A stretch of DNA of 64,000 nucleotides, from NCBI RefSeq assembly GCF_016745505.1, contig NZ_JAERUC010000204.1:1-64000 (forward strand). Reading direction: 5' to 3'. This document shows positions 60,924 through 64,000 of this stretch, in pieces. Position numbers and translations under genes: made by a program. The stretch's first letter is position 1; each line of letters begins with the position of its first letter. This DNA is from Streptomyces silvae (GTDB lineage: Bacteria > Actinomycetota > Actinomycetes > Streptomycetales > Streptomycetaceae). Under the pieces are notes generated by a model, which worked only from the letters and a program-made list of their open reading frames with translations, was not told the origin of the DNA and ran no database searches.

Positions 60924-62711
60924 TTACGTCTCGTGGTAGGCGAGCACCTGCACGGGCACGGGGTCGTCGTGCACGGAGCCGTACGGGTCCGTGGTCCAGC
61001 AGCGGTGGCGATACCCGCGGTCGGCGTCGGCATCGAGGTTCTCGGACCGCTGCTCCCCACGGAGGATCTGGAGCAGCAGGTTCAGCGCCTGCTCGGGTGC
61101 TGCCCCCTCGACGAACACCGACGGGTCGGCGCCCGGCGGGTACGGGGAGGGGCGCGTGGGCGGGTTCTCATGGGCGGTGACCGGATCGAACGCGTACGTC
61201 TTCTCCGCCGCCGGCTCTTCCCTCAGGGGGTAGAGCTCGCGTACGGGCAAGGAGAGGAACTGCCTGTGGAGCGGCGAGGTGAGCAGGAGGTCGTCCGGCG
61301 GGACCAGACCGACCAGGGCCAGGTAGTTGAAGGCTTCGTCGGCTGCCTGCCACAGGCCGGTGTGCATCTCGAACAGGCGCTGTGCGATCTGTGGCCCCGC
61401 CGGGGAGGCGGCGACCGCGACCAGGGCGTCCCCCGTGACTGACGTGGGCTGCTCCGGTTCGTCGTCACCGCTGAGTCCGTCGAAGAAGTCCGAGACCCCC
61501 TCCTTGCAGCTTCCGCTGGCGACGAGCCCGACGATGCACGAGATACCGAGGCACATCAGGAAGACCAGAGTGCCGATGATGGTGTAGGCCCACCAGGGGC
61601 AGCCGCCGCCGTTGTCGCCGGCCTGGCCCGTGGTGTCGGCACCCGAGACCTCGTCGACCGTGCCCGGAGCCGCGCCCTGGTCGGAATGGGGATACTCGAA
61701 ACCCTGGTCGTCGTACGTCTCCGGCAGACCGCCGCCCGCCGTCGTGTGCAGACGGACCGCGATGGATGCGACAACCGGCCTGGGCAGCGGAGGCCGACGG
61801 ATGACGTCGTACAGCTCGAGTTGTCGCAGTGTGCGGCGCAGCCCGAGGTCGATGTCCGGCAGTGGCGGGGTGAGTGCCGGGTCGTACGTCTCCGAGAGAG
61901 CCTGGGCGAGGACCTGTGCCACAGCGGACGGCGTGGCATCGCCCGGGGCGGGCACCAGGGGGCGCAGCTTGTCCGCCAGCTCACGGGGCTTCGCCACGGT
62001 GTAGTGCCTGGCGCACCAGCTTCCCACGGCGTTACGGGCCAGGCGGTTGCGGAAGCGATGGCTGCGGCGAGGTCCGCCGACTCCCTGTCCGAGGTAGGCG
62101 GAGCCGGTGACGTTTCCCGCGTAGGAGGCCAGTACGCCGAACGCCAGCGCACGGGCGGTGGGGTCTCCGCCGGCTCGGGAGAACACGGTGCGGGTGAAGG
62201 CGTCCTGTCGGCGTGCCAGGAAAACGTCACCGTATCCCCAGTCGGACAGCGGAAGGCCGGCCTGGCGCGGATGCGGCGGGAGGTGCTTCAGCGGGCGCAG
62301 GTCCTTGCGCAGCTGCCGGACGCCCGCCGAGAGCTTCTTGGCCTTCCGGAGCAGGACGACCATGCGCGCCATGGCCTGGTTGAAGGAGTCCGCCGCATCC
62401 GGCTCGTCGGGCGTCTGCAGGGCCTTCTCGACCTCCTGGCGGACCTCGCCGATGCCTTCGTAGAGGTCCATCCCTGTCTTCCACAGGTCCCCCGCTCTTT
62501 CGAGCAGGTCGGCCTCGGTGCCGTCCGCGGACGCATGCGTGAGCACGTGGTCGGTGAACAGCCCGACCAGGGCGGCCCCCTCCTCGGCGGCCGCCGCGTC
62601 GGCGAACTCCTGCAGCTGGGCGAGTTCGGCGGGGCCCGCACCGCCCCCGGCCACCGGGACCTGGGCGCGCAACTGCTCCAGAACGGCAACGTGGGCGTAG
62701 TAGTCGATCAC
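60924..62711 (-). CDS. Uncharacterised membrane-anchored protein
   Basis: This 595-residue protein of no recognised family starts at GTG 62711, directly after AGGAGG. The N-terminal half is helical (ALQTPDEPDAADSFNQAMARMVVLLRKAKKLSAGVRQLRKDL) and has a Cys/Tyr-rich middle. One transmembrane helix (about 400-425, WWAYTIIGTLVFLMCLGISCIVGLV) is followed by a 170-residue C-terminal domain with FFDGLSGDDEPEQP. It precedes a beta-sandwich protein gene by 30 bases. No function can be assigned. Confidence 0.7.
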   Translation of the reverse strand: MIDYYAHVAVLEQLRAQVPVAGGGAGPAELAQLQEFADAAAAEEGAALVGLFTDHVLTHASADGTEADLLERAGDLWKTGMDLYEGIGEVRQEVEKALQTPDEPDAADSFNQAMARMVVLLRKAKKLSAGVRQLRKDLRPLKHLPPHPRQAGLPLSDWGYGDVFLARRQDAFTRTVFSRAGGDPTARALAFGVLASYAGNVTGSAYLGQGVGGPRRSHRFRNRLARNAVGSWCARHYTVAKPRELADKLRPLVPAPGDATPSAVAQVLAQALSETYDPALTPPLPDIDLGLRRTLRQLELYDVIRRPPLPRPVVASIAVRLHTTAGGGLPETYDDQGFEYPHSDQGAAPGTVDEVSGADTTGQAGDNGGGCPWWAYTIIGTLVFLMCLGISCIVGLVASGSCKEGVSDFFDGLSGDDEPEQPTSVTGDALVAVAASPAGPQIAQRLFEMHTGLWQAADEAFNYLALVGLVPPDDLLLTSPLHRQFLSLPVRELYPLREEPAAEKTYAFDPVTAHENPPTRPSPYPPGADPSVFVEGAAPEQALNLLLQILRGEQRSENLDADADRGYRHRCWTTDPYGSVHDDPVPVQVLAYHET

Positions 62712-63036
62712 AAGACCTCCTCGGCGCAGCCGCGCGGAGCAATACCAGTTCGACCAGGACGATTCGCAACAGAACAGTCTGGAGCGACAGTAGAGCGCAG
62801 ACACCGCAAGTCGCCTGATATGCGCGCACATGGGGCCATACGGCGCTCTCGCCCGCACCCCGACTCCACTCGACTCGGCAAGCAGGTGTGTGAGCCGGAC
62901 CTGGCCCGCCCCAGGCCACGCCGGTCAGGGCACGGCCTGCGTCCGTGCTGTACGGGCGGGCCGTGGGCAGGACGGTCAGCTCGCTGATGTTGACGTGCTG
63001 GGGAAGCGCGGCGATGAGGGCAACGGCCTCTGACGG
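62712..63036. other. 325-base gap between the unknown operon and the SDR gene
   Basis: I see no gene. The right side follows the SDR stop and the left side must hold the promoter of the membrane-protein gene. No clear hairpin or operator stands out. Confidence 0.4.
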
Positions 63037-63876
63037 TCAGGCCGCGTCGTCGCAGGCGGTGGCGGCGGACCTGTCCTGCCAGGCCGCGAGGTCGTCCTGG
63101 AGGCTGCGGATCGTGACCAGCCGGCGTTCGATCGCGTCACGGCCGAGAGCCAGATGCCCGGGGAGCTTCTCCCCACTGGTGACCTCGTGGATCAGGGCGG
63201 CTCCCTTGACCGGGTCACCGAGCTGGGTGTGGTTGGCCGTGCCGATCCAGTCGAGAGTGGTGTGGGCCGGTGTGCCGTCGTAGGCGGGGATGCGCCGGGC
63301 CGCGGTCGACAGCGAACTGGTGTCGAGGAAGTCGGTGCGGAAGACACCTGGCTCCACGACCATGCTCTGGATCCCGAACGGCTCCAGCTCTGCCGCGAGC
63401 GCCTCGCCGATGCCGGCCACCGCGAACTTCGAGGCGCTGTACATGCTCACCCCGGGCTCCCCCTCGAACCCCGAGCGGGAGCCGATGTGCACGATCTTGC
63501 CGCCTCCGGCTGCCCGCATGACGGGCAGGACGGCGCGCGTCATGTTGATCAGCCCGAAGACGTTGAGGTCGAACAGGGAGCGTGCTTCGGCGTCGGTGAT
63601 CTCCTCCAGCGCTCCGAGCAGGCCACGGCCCGCGTTGTTGACGAGGACGTCGATGCCGCCGAAGCGTTGCACGGCCCTGTCGACGGCATCAGTGATCTCC
63701 TCGCTCCGGGTGACATCGGCAGCGACGCCGAGGACCCGGTCGGAGCGGCGCAGGTCCTCCGGCAGCTTCTGGGGGTTGCGGGCGGCCGCCACGACTGTGT
63801 CGCCGCCCCGGAGTGCGGCCCGTGCGATCTCCAGACCCAGTCCGCGGGATGCGCCGGTGACGAACCACGTCGACAT
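63037..63876 (-). CDS. Short-chain dehydrogenase/reductase (classical SDR)
   Basis: This 279-residue enzyme has the cofactor loop TGASRGLG (residues 7-14), NNAG (80-83), catalytic Ser133, and YxxxK (Tyr146, Lys150) in SMYSASKFAVAG. The extended C-terminus with GTANHTQLGDPVKGAALIHEV matches the group often annotated as oxidoreductases of fatty or secondary-metabolite-like substrates. The ATG at 63876 sits inside a perfect 12-base palindrome CATGTCGACATG. It is the last gene of the window. Confidence 0.9.
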   Translation of the reverse strand: MSTWFVTGASRGLGLEIARAALRGGDTVVAAARNPQKLPEDLRRSDRVLGVAADVTRSEEITDAVDRAVQRFGGIDVLVNNAGRGLLGALEEITDAEARSLFDLNVFGLINMTRAVLPVMRAAGGGKIVHIGSRSGFEGEPGVSMYSASKFAVAGIGEALAAELEPFGIQSMVVEPGVFRTDFLDTSSLSTAARRIPAYDGTPAHTTLDWIGTANHTQLGDPVKGAALIHEVTSGEKLPGHLALGRDAIERRLVTIRSLQDDLAAWQDRSAATACDDAA

Positions 63877-63885
63877 GTCGACATG
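63874..63885. promoter_or_regulatory. 12-bp palindrome on the SDR start codon
   Basis: CATGTCGACATG is a perfect palindrome whose left end is the start codon of the minus-strand SDR gene. GGAGG lies 14 bases upstream of that ATG, so a real ribosome site could instead serve a nearer codon. It may act as an operator or simply be coincidence. Confidence 0.3.
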
Positions 63886-64000
63886 AGGTACCTCCACGTT
63901 GTCTGTTCGGACAGTGCCCCGGCCGCCCATCCGGCGGCGGGGCCCGGCTTCCACTGAACCGGATCCGGAGAGGCCGAAGAGGCCGTAAAAGGGCCCGCCC

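Overview
This is a high-GC actinobacterial chromosome segment, almost certainly from a Streptomyces species. Nearly every third codon position is G or C. Operons are knitted together by ATGA/GTGA stop-start overlaps. The window carries a four-gene conservon (histidine-kinase-like CvnA, roadblock CvnB, DUF742 CvnC, GTPase CvnD), an ECF41-type sigma factor, a Spo0M homologue, many one-component regulators (TetR, MarR, HxlR) and secreted carbohydrate enzymes. All families are named by reading motifs; no database search was run.

Left part (1-23 kb). The 5' part of a tRNA-Pro lies at the edge. A secreted ThuA/sugar-dehydrogenase/PKD protein follows, behind a promoter with a LacI-type palindrome. 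Then come an epimerase, an aldo/keto reductase with a divergent TetR and paired operators, a second TetR, the conservon plus a GAF protein, an ABC exporter, a SRPBCC protein, and an ECF41 module (NAD(P)-binding oxidoreductase, AhpD-like carboxymuconolactone decarboxylase, ECF41 sigma factor) with a recognisable ECF41-type promoter. A TetR, a secreted GH30 glycosidase, a secreted SGNH esterase and a DinB protein complete this part.

Middle (21.6-40 kb). A histidine/phenylalanine-ammonia-lyase family protein with a non-canonical Gly-Thr-Gly in place of the Ala-Ser-Gly cofactor triad is divergent from a complete OpuC-type quaternary-amine ABC transporter followed by an NCS1 permease. This looks like one uptake-and-elimination locus for a betaine-type amino acid. 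Next is a genomic scar in which a truncated MarR gene, a fragment of an FMN reductase and a frameshifted MFS transporter abut. It is followed by glpF-glpK, an HxlR/SnoaL-like divergent pair, a CBS-BON / zinc alcohol dehydrogenase / universal stress protein cluster, a macrodomain protein, a maleylpyruvate-isomerase-fold protein, Spo0M and a 73-residue companion.

Right part (40.5-64 kb). A 13.2-kb, tightly coupled five-gene operon on the minus strand encodes a short DUF4132 protein, a 1732-residue DUF4132 (MolR/YehI-like) protein, a MoxR-type AAA+ ATPase, a DUF5682-VWA fusion and a SWIM zinc-finger protein. It corresponds to the poorly understood E. coli yehI-L-M-P-Q set and is the best candidate here for an undescribed NTPase/VWA system. 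It is followed by a TetR/MFS efflux operon whose two operator copies reach the TetR start codon, a small membrane protein, a two-component system, a streptomycin-type APH(3'') phosphotransferase, a pair of unrecognised genes and a short-chain dehydrogenase.
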